A stretch of DNA of 64,000 bases, taken from assembly GCA_001683735.1 (NCBI GenBank), contig LUGG01000014.1:186001-250000 (forward strand), written 5' to 3'. The stretch comes from Grifola frondosa. Its lineage: Eukaryota; Basidiomycota; Agaricomycetes; Polyporales; Grifolaceae. A model generated the notes under the pieces. The model did no database searches. It was not told the DNA's origin and worked only from the letters and a program-made list of their open reading frames with translations. Both the position numbers and the translations under genes were made by a program. The first letter of the stretch is position 1; each line of letters starts with the position of its first letter. Shown here one piece after another: positions 1-11,172 of the stretch.

Positions 1-3000
1 CAACATCTACACGACGGTCTGCTTGGTCCTCCCACCACAGGGACTGCCAGGTGTAGAACGCCATGACCCGCCACATCTCCTCGAGAAGAAGATAACATTC
101 TTCCCACCAGCGAGATGCACGAGCACGGGATTTGCACCATTCAATGCAGAGGGCTGCATTAGGTAGATTAGAATAATTATTACGAGTTGAACCGAGGCTC
201 ACCTTCTTGTGTATCTTCGGCTTCATCAACGTTCTCAACCTCACCTCCTGCCCTCACAGCACCCGAGCGTTCAATGCGCGGGGTCTTCCAAATCCACGAG
301 AGCTGAACACAATCCCTCAAGATGTTCTTATCTTCCTCAAAGCCCTTGATGTCTTGCGGGAGCAATGGTCGGAGCGCAATGTTCCAGCCAGACGTCTCGA
401 GTGGGGTGGCAAGAGCTTCGAGGGCAGCATACGCTTTGCAATAGTGGTCAGCGTCCGCTGCGACCTTCGCCTCAACGGTGGCGATCGTGGTACGAGCTCG
501 AGTATTCTCCCGTTGGCCGCAGACGAACCTGTCCTTATATTTGTACATATGGGTGCACAACCGCAGATGGCATCGCAAGTCGTCGAGTGTTTCGTGTGCT
601 TGGCCGAACCGTAATTCCCATTCATGTGCGAGGAGCCGAGGATTGCAGAGGAGCTTAGTGAAGGCGGTCGAAGGCAATAGTAGTGGAAAGTTCTCCGCAG
701 AAGTGGGAGAAGAGTTTTGCGTCGATGCCAATACTTGAGCACGAAGAGTAGCGACGCCGGGCATGTAAAGCTGTTGTATGTCTGCCCATGCTTCGAGCTG
801 ACGCTGTAACATGTTACGACGCTCCTGAATCTTGGCACGTTGAAGGTCAGTTGAATGTTGCCCAAGGGCGCTGGCATCGGTATTGAGGCATCGCCTAAGA
901 GGTTAGTCAGTGTCATTCAAGAGGTGAGGCTATATTACATACTGCTGTTCCTCGAACTCGAGTCCGGCAGCAATCATAAAGCTTGCGAAGCCTTGTCGTG
1001 TACAGTTATACTCTCGCCGGATGCGATAGCAGCTGCCTCTTCCTCTGCGAGGCGAAGACGGGCAGCTGCAAGTGTTATGTCTGTAGTTCCATGATAAGTA
1101 TACTATCATAGCGACAATGAAACAGAAACTTACTAGGGCGCGTGGCAACAAAGGGGTTGCATTGAGTAGGGTCCTTCTCCCATATCTCAACCGCCTTCTT
1201 CCACCGTGCTACATGTTTTGCGGGGAGGGCGGCCTCGAACTCCTGGAATGCCAACATTTGCTCATTTCGCTCCTCACCCGCTTCCTTGATCTTTGTGAGA
1301 AGCACCCGAGCTGGAATCAAATGAGAATCAGTATCAATGTGGCAAGGCAACAGAGTATACATACGGAGCTGGGTGCACTTACGCCAGTTGTAATCACCGA
1401 AAACGTCGTCAAGGAGGTTACGGCGAGCACCTGGACCCATTTCTTTGGTGCTCGATGCGAACGGGTTGACAGCCGCCCAGCCGCGCTCAACGGCCTCACC
1501 GTCGGTGCGGCCAACGTTGATGGTCAAGTTGAAGGAGTAACCGGTCCTGACAGGAGCTCTGATGTGCAGGCAGATGAAACTTTGGAATTGAGGAAGGTTA
1601 TGGTGCCGTGTTCCCAATCGAAGACGTGCTCGTATTGCAAGAGGCATTCCCAGATGTGGCGGGACCATTGACAAGCAATATCGTATGAAACAACAACAGT
1701 GTTGGTAGAGTGACGTGACATGCTAGAAAAAAAAAGATAGTCCATGTTGATGTATCTGAGACTGTATCAGTGATGTTCATGTGTGTAGGAACAAGAACTC
1801 ACCTTTCACCCTTCTGTAGGTCGCCAATAGATGACGGCCTCTTCATATCGTGGCGCGTGCATTCAACACACGCGATGCTGCTGGCATCTGTACCTTGCGA
1901 GCCTTTCATATGAGCAAGCTTGAGAGCGTCGTGATTGTTGCATGTGGTGCTCTCTTCAAAATGCAAGGTGCCGAACATGTCGAGGAACTCTTTGTATTTT
2001 GCCATCTCGACAAAGTAGGCGCATCCGTGATTTAGGCCGGGATCTGCTTTTTCAGATGATACTTTCTTGTGCTTCATGCGAAAGTTTGCATCGAGCCCGA
2101 TGAACAGGGTATATAACCATCTAATATAAGTAGATATGAGATGATGCAGGTTGGGCCAACTGAATGAGAAAAACTGCACTCACCTTGTCTCAAGGGGGGC
2201 ACTCTCCCAATCATCCGGGAGATTCTTCCCGGGAGTGGGCATGCCGGACACAACACGGCACAGCTACCTTCCTCAGTCACTGCTACACCAGCCGGATCGT
2301 GTCCCCGTCCGGCTCGCTTGAGCAACTTAAGATGGTGCCACATGCAGATTAAGCATAGGAACGTAACGTATCGGTCCTGAGAAGCATCATTCAGAGTCCG
2401 AAGGAATTTCAAGGATGTGCACGGAGACATACCTTCGGGGGATCAACTCCAGTATTGCATGTTCGGCGAGCTAGCGTCGAATAGTATTCGAAGGCAGAGA
2501 CCTTCGATTGGTTGGATAGAAGGTGAAAGGATTCGAGGACCCTAAAGGTTGCGGCGGATTTTGGATAAACAGACGTTGCAGGCAAGAGGCGAGCACGAAG
2601 TAATTGCGTTGTCCTCGATTTAGCTCTGTCGCACCCACAAAAGTCTAACGCGACCTCGTGAATCCCCCGATGTCGATGATGACAAATTCTTTCACCGAGT
2701 GCACTGGGTTAATGCATGCCTCGCCTATGGGATGGCCTAGTTGGATCCGAATGCCCACATCCCTGAGTATAGCACGCCGAAAGTGAGTCTTCATCCACCG
2801 CTGCAGCACATATTAGTATTGTTATTGCACGACACAAAAGTCTACTCACCGAAATGCGATGCAAGGGATGCCGGATGTGAACATCCTTTGTACACTGACC
2901 ACAGTAAAGTGATAGGTCATGACAGTCTTCACAGCGAAAGAGGTTGCCAGCCGTTTGACATTTGGCACATAGATCGGTCGCCATTCCACAGCGCCCTTCA

Positions 3001-3452
3001 AGACGAATGAGTTCGTTGAGGTATTCAGGTATTTCCGGTATCCATTCGTGCAAGGGATGATCCTGAGATGATACTTAGAAAAAGGATGGTAAATTCGAAA
3101 GGACTACTTACACCGGCAGTCCTCTTACAGGGCTCGTGACAGTTGTCTTCAAAGGCGTCCAAAAAGTAAAGACTGTCCGCATCCGCACCCTCAGCTGCCA
3201 GTTCATCGAATAAACCATAGTCGTTGAAGCTGCCATCAGCAGAAGCAGTTGAGGCAGGTGCCTCATCAGCAGTGCGACTCCGCTTTGAATGGGAAGGGAG
3301 AGAATAGTAGGTCGTGCTTGTGGAGATATTACTGAGATGCGAAGTGTAAGATGTGTGTCGATGAGTCGTCGGAGAAGGAGGGAAGGTAGTGAACCAGCTT
3401 GCTGCTCAACGAGGACATCGTGGAAGACGAACCCGCGCGGACGTTTGGGCAT
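1..3452 (-). CDS. KDZ-family transposase with CxC2 cysteine cluster, partial at window edge
   Basis: DNA transposase of the Kyakuja-Dileera-Zisupton superfamily, read on the minus strand as several exons and continuing past base 1. In order: an acidic N-terminal stretch (about 3287-3115); WIPEIPEYLNELIRLEGR followed by the CxC2 cluster (CAKC, CEDC, CGQC, then HPLHRI, about 3050-2850); the TFRVLESFHLL and CNTGVDPPK segment (2620-2440); HLKLLKRAGRGHDP with CPACP (2390-2215); the core GLDANFRMKHKKVSS (about 2110); VSYDIACQW (about 1700); GRTDGEAVERGW with the ASSTKEMGPG segment (1560-1400); and a helical C-terminus with HLRLCTHMYKYKD and RARASRWWEE (600-60). The acidic residues in DANF, YDIACQ and ERGW are candidates for the RNase-H-like active site. 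All main blocks are present and splice sites look normal, so the copy may be recent. The true start is uncertain: MPKRPRG at 3452 is in a different frame from the acidic exon. No terminal inverted repeat was found on the right. Confidence 0.88.
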
Positions 3453-4149
3453 TTTTGCAGTAAAGACAGAAACCACGCCTTTACCCGCTCCAATAGCTTA
3501 AGACCGGACATGGTGGGCGATGGTGGGGGGTGCGAAGAAAATTCAGTGGGTGCTCTGTGGAACCGAGTACAAGTCAGCACAATTTTTTTTCTGCCAAACA
3601 ATGATAGGAATCTTCGTGAAAATGGAAATACTTGGCCTTACTCCAAACAAATGGGGAACCGACTGAGGTGTACAACTTCACAGTTTCATCCAAATCGGAT
3701 ATCACTTTGAGACGTTAGCAAGCGCCCCGCTCACGATCAGAAGCGACTTACTCAAACGTATGTCAATCTCACGATCGCTCGTTGCTCGGCACTCCTTCAA
3801 GCAGGGCATTACCCATAGCAGGATACACGTGGAGTAGCAAGATACACGTGGATGGTTGGGACGTATCCATACGTGTTTTTATCTGGCAATTCTAACCACG
3901 GACTTGTACACACTTGTAAAGAACATTACTCACCTGCCTCCGTGGAAGTAGCATGAATGCCCTACAAATATTCAGATTCAGCTCTACTAGGTAAGCTGTA
4001 ACCATGCACAGAAGGCCACTGAAACAAGTAGGATGAGGCTTAGAGAACCGCGTCATCATGACAATCCGAACAGATCTTGCAAATATACATATATTGGTAG
4101 CTGGGTAACCTAAAAGTATGTAAAATAACCTACGTGTACATACGCTCCG

Positions 4150-5110
4150 CATTCACCCTCCAAAAAAGCCGTTCCGCCAATCACTACACCAAAACCCTAC
4201 AACATACAAACTGACTGTCTCCATGAATATAGGTGTGCCACCCCAATGGAGTGCACCAACCACGCCGTTCGCAAAATGTTCGGCTCGACCAGACATACCT
4301 AGAGCATGCATGCGCACTCTACTAGCCACCCCACTGCAACACCGGCACCACATAACACACGTCTTCCGCATGTCACAACACCTCTAACGCACAGCGCACC
4401 AACTACTCGCACGTCATACCCGTACCACAGCATGCGATACCCATACCACCACACCGCACAGCACACATCATCAACACTTCTCACCGCATACCCTATTAGA
4501 CCGCACACCGTGCAACCCGCGTCATCGACAATACTTCAGCCATACACCCCCGCGCACCCATTACCATACGTCCGGACATTGGCTAATACACACCTTCAAC
4601 AGCGAGCGCTACTCCCCGCGTGGATGTTCCACGCCTGCCAGCTGTTCCAAATCCCGACTATCAACGCTTCTCCGTGACCCATACAAGCCAACCTCTGGAC
4701 CTCATACGACAACCTCCGACTTAAGAAGTGCAGCATGCTCAACGATCCCGATACAATACCTTATCTACCTCATGTGTCAGCATATCATTTCACATGTAGA
4801 TTAACAAACATACCGCCAGCTAATCACAACGCCTACAGAACCCCACAGAATGACTCCCCTGCTTCATGCATTAGTATACAATATCCTGAATATCTTTACA
4901 AAATGCACCGCGGCATATCGTTGCTACATCTACTGTAAACGAGCGGCTGCCGTCAGATATCTATGCCAATCAGTGAGCACATGTAACGCGCATTCAAGAG
5001 CTGCAACACGTACCCATTCACGTCCGATATCTCACCGTCATTCACTACCCTCGAGGATACGCCTGTCATCAATCGTCATGAGAAACATATTAAGCACTGC
5101 TTACTGCAGC
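4150..5110. repeat. Strand-asymmetric C/A-rich degenerate tract
   Basis: The plus strand is unusually rich in C and A and poor in G for nearly 1 kb. It is densest at about 4310-4560, with loosely recurring words such as CATACC, CACACC and CGTACCACA. It is not a clean tandem array, and no conserved reading frame was recognised. Confidence 0.45.
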
Positions 5111-5989
5111 CACTTACCTCGTCGTGGAAAGTAGATCAGTCCACACAAAAACCCCCCAACCCACCCCAGTATGCGACCCCAAGACAATAATCACAGTAGA
5201 GGACGCACCTTTCAACCCAATCGCTAGCTATCAACCAAGGGGCAAGTCAACTGAAACACCCGCAACGCGTTCCCGTCACAACCTGGATCCACTGTTCACC
5301 GTGAGGGGCCCACCATCGCAAGTTAACCTGCACGTCAGGGGATGGGGCCTAAGCACCCATCAGTGTCCGTCCTTATGTTGACGGAGCCCTCCGTAATCAG
5401 GGTATTGGACGATTGCATCTCGGATCCAAGAGGGGCTGCTCGGTACTAGACAGCGGTAAGAACACAAGGTGCATATAGAAACACCGCTAGATGCAGACAA
5501 TAGGAGATGAAGAGGAGATGAGTCTTTGGCGGGAAAGGCGGCGCGTTATATACAGTCACAGTAAGGTTCAACTAGTTCATCGATTTAGGTTCAACGTCCG
5601 CCGATGCGGACTCAGTGCTGCACGCCCGAACCAATCGTTTAATGGATGGATGTTATTTTTAGCACATCGTACGATCTCTTTAATCTTACACGCTCAAGCA
5701 TGACTATCACCTGACCCAGCACGTCGCGTTCATTCCAATTCTCTCGGCCTTTTACTCAATGAAGGTGTGCTGAACTATCCCATTGAAGTCCAGTATTCAC
5801 GCCATTCCCCGGTGCGCAAAACTCAAGATCTAGTGAACATGCCTACTGTTTTGTCACCTGCTAGTGATTGACGCTGGTTGTGTTTGACGCAGGTGGCTTT
5901 GTCTCGGCATTTAGTAGTTCATAGCTTCTGTTATTGCTGACTCTTACTATTGGCTTGAAATGTTGTGTATATATCTAATTGTTAGACCT

Positions 5990-6212
5990 TGCCTCTTGTC
6001 GCCTAACCACCCGGCTCAGTATTTCTTTCATGATTCTTACGTTCTGTTATGTGAATTCTGGTGGCACATCGAGACGAGCACCTCTAGCAATAGTAGAACC
6101 TGGCTCATTATTTCTTCATTGCTTCTTATGTTCGTTCTTGTTGTTTATGAATTATAGCGAAGCGGAGAAGTGGCACACCGAGACGAGCATGACTAGCAAT
6201 GCTGCTCCTCAC
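5990..6212. repeat. Tandem repeat, about 109-bp unit, two diverged copies
   Basis: The segment GTGGCACAYCGAGACGAGCA recurs at 6061 and 6170, a spacing of 109 bp. It is preceded in both copies by a related stretch (CCTGGCTCATTATTTCTT-like, at about 6010 and 6100). Confidence 0.55.
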
Positions 6213-6278
6213 CTCCCGATGAAGTTTCACCTCTCCACATTATACCGTCATCGTGCTCATTATTCTACTAACTGAACG

Positions 6279-6900
6279 TAATGTGTAGGGTCCACATTTG
6301 TTGTCTCTTCATTCCTGAACGCAAAGCACCAATTGCTGTACTTTCAAGAATGAATCGATCGGTGGCTGCACTCGGCGCTATCGTCGGGCAACTTCAGATG
6401 AGTGCTTTCTCTGTATTGATTAACTTGAGATTCTGTTGTTCTACCTCCCTACAATATACTGGCATCGTTCTCATTGATCTGCTAACCCAATATGTTGTGT
6501 AGAGTTCGCGCTCATTCCCCCGATGTGTCTCGTCATTCCCGAACGTACAGTATTGCTGTGCTTTCAAGAATGAATCGATCGGTGGCTGCACTCGGCGCTA
6601 TCGTCGGGCAACTTCAGATGAGTGCTTCCTCTGTATTTATTAACTTGAGATTCTGTTGTTCTACCTCCCTACAATATACTGGCATCGTTCTCATTGATCT
6701 GCTAACCCAATATGTTGTGTAGAGTTCGCGCTCATTCCCCGATGTGTCTCGTCATTCCGAACGTACAGTATTGCTGTACTTTCGGGAATGAATCGATTGG
6801 CAGTGGCTGCATTCGGCGCTCTCCTGGGTCAACTTCAGATGGGTACTTTCTCGGCGTTAGCTAACTGGCAGGTTCGTTGCACTCAGTGTCTCATGATATT
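6279..6900 (+). repeat. Tandem repeat, about 220-bp unit, two near-identical copies plus one diverged copy
   Basis: CTTTCAAGAATGAATCGATC begins at 6341 and 6561 and a variant begins at 6779, giving spacings of 220 and 218 bp. Copies 1 and 2 are almost identical over about 180 bp; copy 3 is diverged after about 70 bp. Each copy carries a small ATG-initiated hydrophobic ORF, starting at 6350, 6570 and 6788, that begins MNR and contains a GQLQM motif. Copy 3 differs there by an in-frame 3-nt insertion. Whether the ORF is expressed cannot be told. Confidence 0.75.
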
Positions 6901-7458
6901 CATCACACTCACAATGCTCCTAAATCAATATATTAATACGAGACCTCCCAATTTGCTTCTTTGTGGTGTCGACAATATCCTACCTTCCACAATATTTGTC
7001 TTCATTATCCCTGCACAATGTCTCGTTGTCTGCCCCCTGTACGTACATCAGTGTGATGTTGAGGACTTGTAATTGCATATCCACCGTTTATTGCTTACAT
7101 TTGTACCTCAATTCAGCGATATAGCAGGTTACGTTGAGTTGATCTGCCACCGTCAAGAACACACATTTTGACATTTAAAACAAGAAGCCACACGGAAGCT
7201 ATATGCACCAAAAAAGCATGCAATTGATTTCTAATATGACGGTGCGGAGATACAAGAAACGTGCGACAACTATGGGAGAACTACAACGTGAGAGACACAA
7301 TGACAACGCGAGAGGCATAACGACAACGCAAGAGGCACGACTATGTGAGGGGACAAGAAACACAAGAGATGAGATAGGGACGACAGGGACGACTATGCAA
7401 GCTTCCAAGAAAAATGACATGCACAAGAGGACTAGATACCACGCGCTACTCCCACCTC

Positions 7459-8318
7459 TCACGGCAGCACTGCAACGGTTCCAGCAGCTTCAGCGGCATC
7501 GAAGGCAGCCTGAGCAGCTGATCGCGAGGTATAGCGCTGGTAAATGGCATAGCTGACGCCAGTCACAAGAGGGCTGACGTTGTGCCTGCGTATCCAGAGT
7601 TAGTTGGTAATTGACAGCTGCAACAGCTACTTACCACCCCTCGAAGACACCAACGGCTTGCCCTCGAATCACAGCGTACCAGCATTCAGCAGTGTTTGGG
7701 GTCGAAGGGCCCGAAATGAGGCCCTAACTGCCAGTGGGAAGAGTAGGCGTGAAGTTCGGGGTGAAGGCTGCGGCGGGGCCCTGAGCACCAATGGGGATGG
7801 CATGACCCGTAGCGAGGACTCCGACGCCAATGACGCCAACATCGTAAGATCTACCAGTTTCAGCTGCAGGGAGACCTTTGTGGTCTACTTTGGTAGAGGC
7901 AGTGTTGTGGCGGTAGCACCACGAGCACGTCGGGCGAGGGCAAGAAGCCTCCTCAGCGGCAGGAGGAGGAGGAGTGCGTGGCACGGGCCAAGTAGGAGTA
8001 CCTGGAGACACATCATTGGTCTGTTCAGCAGATGCGGTGGTCTCCTGGGTGGAGAGGGAAATGTCGGAGGTATCCGAGGTATCCGAGGTAGCGTCTGAGG
8101 TGCCAGTGCTACCACTGTCATCCTGGCTCTCTCGAGCAGGGTCAGTGACTGGAATGCTCGTACGTGCAATATTCAGACTCACCAGCCTGAGTCTGAGCCC
8201 TCTCCTCAGCCTGCTGCGCGATGATGAGCTGAAGAGCATCAGCCAACTGGGACAGCGTAAAGGTAGGAGAGCCACTGGTAGGCTCTCCGCCCTTGGCGTT
8301 GCGGTTAGTACGAGCCAT
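7459..8318 (-). CDS. Protein with viroplasmin / RNase H1 N-terminal-like domain
   Basis: Exon 1 (8318 down to about 8183) encodes MARTNRNAKGGEPTSG and a Leu/Gln-rich helix, LSQLADALQLIIAQQAEE. A short intron follows, then a Ser/Thr/Asp-rich stretch, a Pro-rich stretch and the pair CSWCYRHN. The C-terminus is the recognisable part: CWYAVIRGQAVGVFEGW, an intron at 7634-7586, then NVSPLVTGVSYAIYQRYTS and an Ala-rich tail ending at the stop at 7459. The pattern WY.V..G...G.F..W....P.VTG...A.Y..Y matches the small domain at the N-terminus of RNase H1 and in caulimovirus viroplasmin, which binds RNA/DNA hybrids in RNase H1. No RNase H catalytic domain is present. A TAG at 7726-7724 lies in frame before the domain. 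It is either the end of an intron whose donor I cannot fix, or a genuine break. The cellular role is unknown. Confidence 0.6.
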
Positions 8319-8597
8319 TGGAGGAGGTCGATCTGGTGCTAACCTCTCGATCAAGCCTCCTCGATCTTATACTACTCGGGACTTGGGGAAAGCTCTGATT
8401 GGTCGGGGTGAAGCTCCGATTGTTCATGTTTATACTTGCATTTCTGTCTCGATCGTTTCCTCCTCGGGTTTGTCGACTTCGATCATCTTGTTCGAGCTTC
8501 CGTTCAGATGCTGTCCTGGTGCTATGGAATCATATATTCTCGTCCACCTCTGGAATACATTCCCCAGCACGCCCACCTATTCAGACACGGATTACTG

Positions 8598-11172
8598 ATG
8601 GCACCCCCTTCCTGGGCTACTCCGGATGAACTTGCGTGGCTCCAAGCACATGCGGAGGACTATCTGACTCATCAGAAGCTTGGCACTCTTCCTAAGTTCT
8701 GGAGCACGCTCTCTGAGGATTGGTACAAGGCATTTCCGGAGGAGGACAGATTGTTCGGAAAGGATCATGGCGTGTTGACAGATGAGCAGAACGTGGAGCT
8801 TGGAAAGGCGTACAAGGCCCGAACTAAGGTGAGTTATCGGCATCGTTTGCGCACGGCTGCCTGATGATCAAATCACGATCAACAGCGTCTCAAGGAATGG
8901 TTCGCGAATCACCATAATCCAAAGGGACGCCAAGCGGCTCGACTCAAGCCTCTGGCCGCCGCATTATCGACGAAAATCAAGAAACATCGCGTTCTCACTC
9001 CCGTTGAAGTATATTCAATTCGCTACTACGATACGCGTGTCAAAGCGAAGGTGGATGCAGCTTGTGCGGGACGAGAAATGTTACCGGGCGAAAGGCTCGC
9101 TCTATTACGTCGTATGACCGCTGAAATCTACTCGAATGAGACTGACAGCATTAAGGAAGAGATCGCAGCCGAGGTGGAGAATCTTCAGCGCATCAAGGCT
9201 GCAAAGCCTGACGAGAAAGGAAATACCGACCTCGATAAGCTCTCTCCTGAGCTTATACAGCAGTAAGTCGTCTCATTCGACTTTGAGATGAGGTTGACTA
9301 GGAGACTGATATTGCTTAGGACTATTGATGATCTCCCTGGTCTCGTCAATCAGTTCCTTCAAGAAATCGTAGGTCTTACGGACTGGCAGTTTAGTATTAT
9401 TGGAGGTGGCCCAATGCCGAAAGAGGGCGGCGTTGTCCGCACGTTCTCGTACGTACACAATTTTTCTTCTTTTCATACATGGTGATCTCAATGACATTCC
9501 AGATTTCACGTCGGACGCAATGCACTTGGCATGGACTTCAGCCAAGTGCTCGGTGATTTCCAAAAGTTGGTGATAGTGCCATACGCCAAATTTCTCGGAG
9601 GGGCGGGTGGAGTATACCGTAAGTGAAGCGACGGAATCATTTTCGCTTCATGCATGCTAACATGCATTTTCCAGCTCCGGAAGTCTGCTTGCAGCGCGCG
9701 TTGACATCCGTCAAGGAGGGTTCATCGGATTCCGTGTCACCCGATTACAACAGCACTCAGTTGACATATCCAGCAACATCCACACCTGCCGTGCAGAGGT
9801 ATTCGCCGCAGATACTGTCACATGTGTCCACGCCGAACACTCCAATGCCTTCTCAACCACCCGTGCCCGGTACTGGCTTCCCTGCTGTCTCCATCCAAGC
9901 AAACACGCCCACAGCGCCGTCACAGCCATCCCTGACTTTGGCAACTCCAGGACCAACACCGGCTGCATCTGTGACATCCCGTGGGCCAGAGCTAGTGCCC
10001 ACATCAATGGCAACGCCATTCCATCGCATTCAGAACAGATCCTGTCATCCGATGTCGCGCCTTCTGGACCGAATGAGACATTTGCTGGCATGCGATCATC
10101 CACTCCGCTACCTGCATTGGAGACGTCATCCACTGCTCCGCCACCTGCAAAGGAGATACCGTCGGCACCCACGTCAGAGACATCCTCCCCCGCTCTGCCA
10201 CCTGTGCCGGAGATATCCTCGATGACTCCAACGCCCGCACCAGAGACACCATCGTCGCCCGCGCTAGGGACGTCTCCCACCACTTCGCCACCCATGCCAG
10301 AGACCTCGTCTGCTACTCTGCCACCTGCACTCCCTGGTGCTTCGCCGCCCTCACCCGAGACGTCGCCCACTGCTCCACCACCCGTGCCGGAGAAATCAGC
10401 TCCACCTCCCAGCCGTTCGGGAGCATCTGACACGCTGTCAAGTACTCGTCCAAAATGAGTCATCAAGCCCCCAAAGCGGCCGGATGCTACTCCGTCGCCC
10501 TCAAAGAATGTACGGCCTTCACATGCGGAGAATTCCGCGCCTTCTTCCAAGCAAATTACCGCTCCGAGCTCGGAGTCGCCTACCTGGATCGACAAGGCAC
10601 ATGCCTACCTCAAGGGTGTAAGCATCTCCCCGCAGTGGCAGGAAAGTGTCCAGGCGTGGTGGCTGCTGGAGGTGCAGTTTCCGGCTACCTCCGCCTATCG
10701 ACTACCTACAGTCTCGAAATTCCGTCCGCAGGCTATGGGCAACTGGATCATTGCGCACCACGCGTTGACCTTGATGCCCGAAATTCCAAGCTCCAAAGCA
10801 TCGACCTTTGGAGCTCAGTGGATGCAATGGTGGATGGCAATGCAACCGAGCTGGCGGCAAACGACGGAGACGCCACTGCCACTGCCAGTGAAGCCTGATG
10901 GGGTCGGTTGGGGTCCATTGAGGAAGGGGGGACTGACGGGGTTCGTTTTGATCATGATTGGATTAGCATGGTGGGGAGTTGCTTCAGATGCATCCCCAGA
11001 CTGGCTCCTCGCCATGGATGATGTGAATCAAAGTTTGAAGGCTATTGCTGCCGCACCTACGACCGCTAAGCGGGTAGCTAGCTCGGCCAATGCTGAAAGG
11101 TATGTGACAAGAGTCTTGTGAATATCCCATCTTACTGAATCATCCAGGTCGTTGAAGAGAGCCCGGAAATGA
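8598..11172 (+). CDS. Conserved mushroom protein of unknown function
   Basis: Starts MAPPSWATPDELAWLQAH and has at least four introns with good sites (8829-8885; 9262-9319; about 9448-9503; one near 9619-9674) and a last one near 11101-11148. The N-terminal part is charged and helical, with a KEWF.NH motif and a VEVYSIRYYD segment. It is followed by a compact domain containing WQFSIIGGGPMPKEGG and FHVGRNALGMDF. A long Pro/Ser/Thr-rich linker (9690-10550) leads to a Trp-rich C-terminus (TWIDKAHAYLKG, WQESVQAWWLLE, GNWIIAHHAL) and a short hydrophobic stretch, GLTGFVLIMIGLAWWGVA, which may be a membrane segment. It ends in a basic tail, SLKRARK. The architecture resembles proteins I associate with other mushrooms, but I know no function. 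Two breaks lie in the linker: a frame change between about 9720 and 10,090, and a TGA at 10,456. Confidence 0.65.

Larger units (their letters stand above)
3453..7458. other. Gene-free, repeat-bearing region
   Basis: About 4 kb without a recognisable gene. The ORFs here are short and show no family motif. It contains the C/A-skewed tract and the two tandem repeats listed separately, and a short near-duplicate of the word GATACACGTGGA near 3822 and 3840. The stretch 7258-7345 has small A/C/G-rich repeats of the word GACAACGCRAGAGGCA. It probably represents decayed repeats between the KDZ element and the next gene. Confidence 0.5.

Noticed and set aside
7459..7760. Viroplasmin-like domain as an integrated plant pararetrovirus (caulimovirus) fragment
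   Set aside because: No reverse transcriptase, coat or movement gene is nearby, the coding region is interrupted by a fungal-type intron, and the same small domain is common at the N-terminus of cellular RNase H1.
10456..10458. Stop-codon readthrough or selenocysteine TGA in the mushroom protein of unknown function
   Set aside because: It lies in a non-conserved Pro-rich linker, the same linker also has a frame change, and no recoding signal was noticed.
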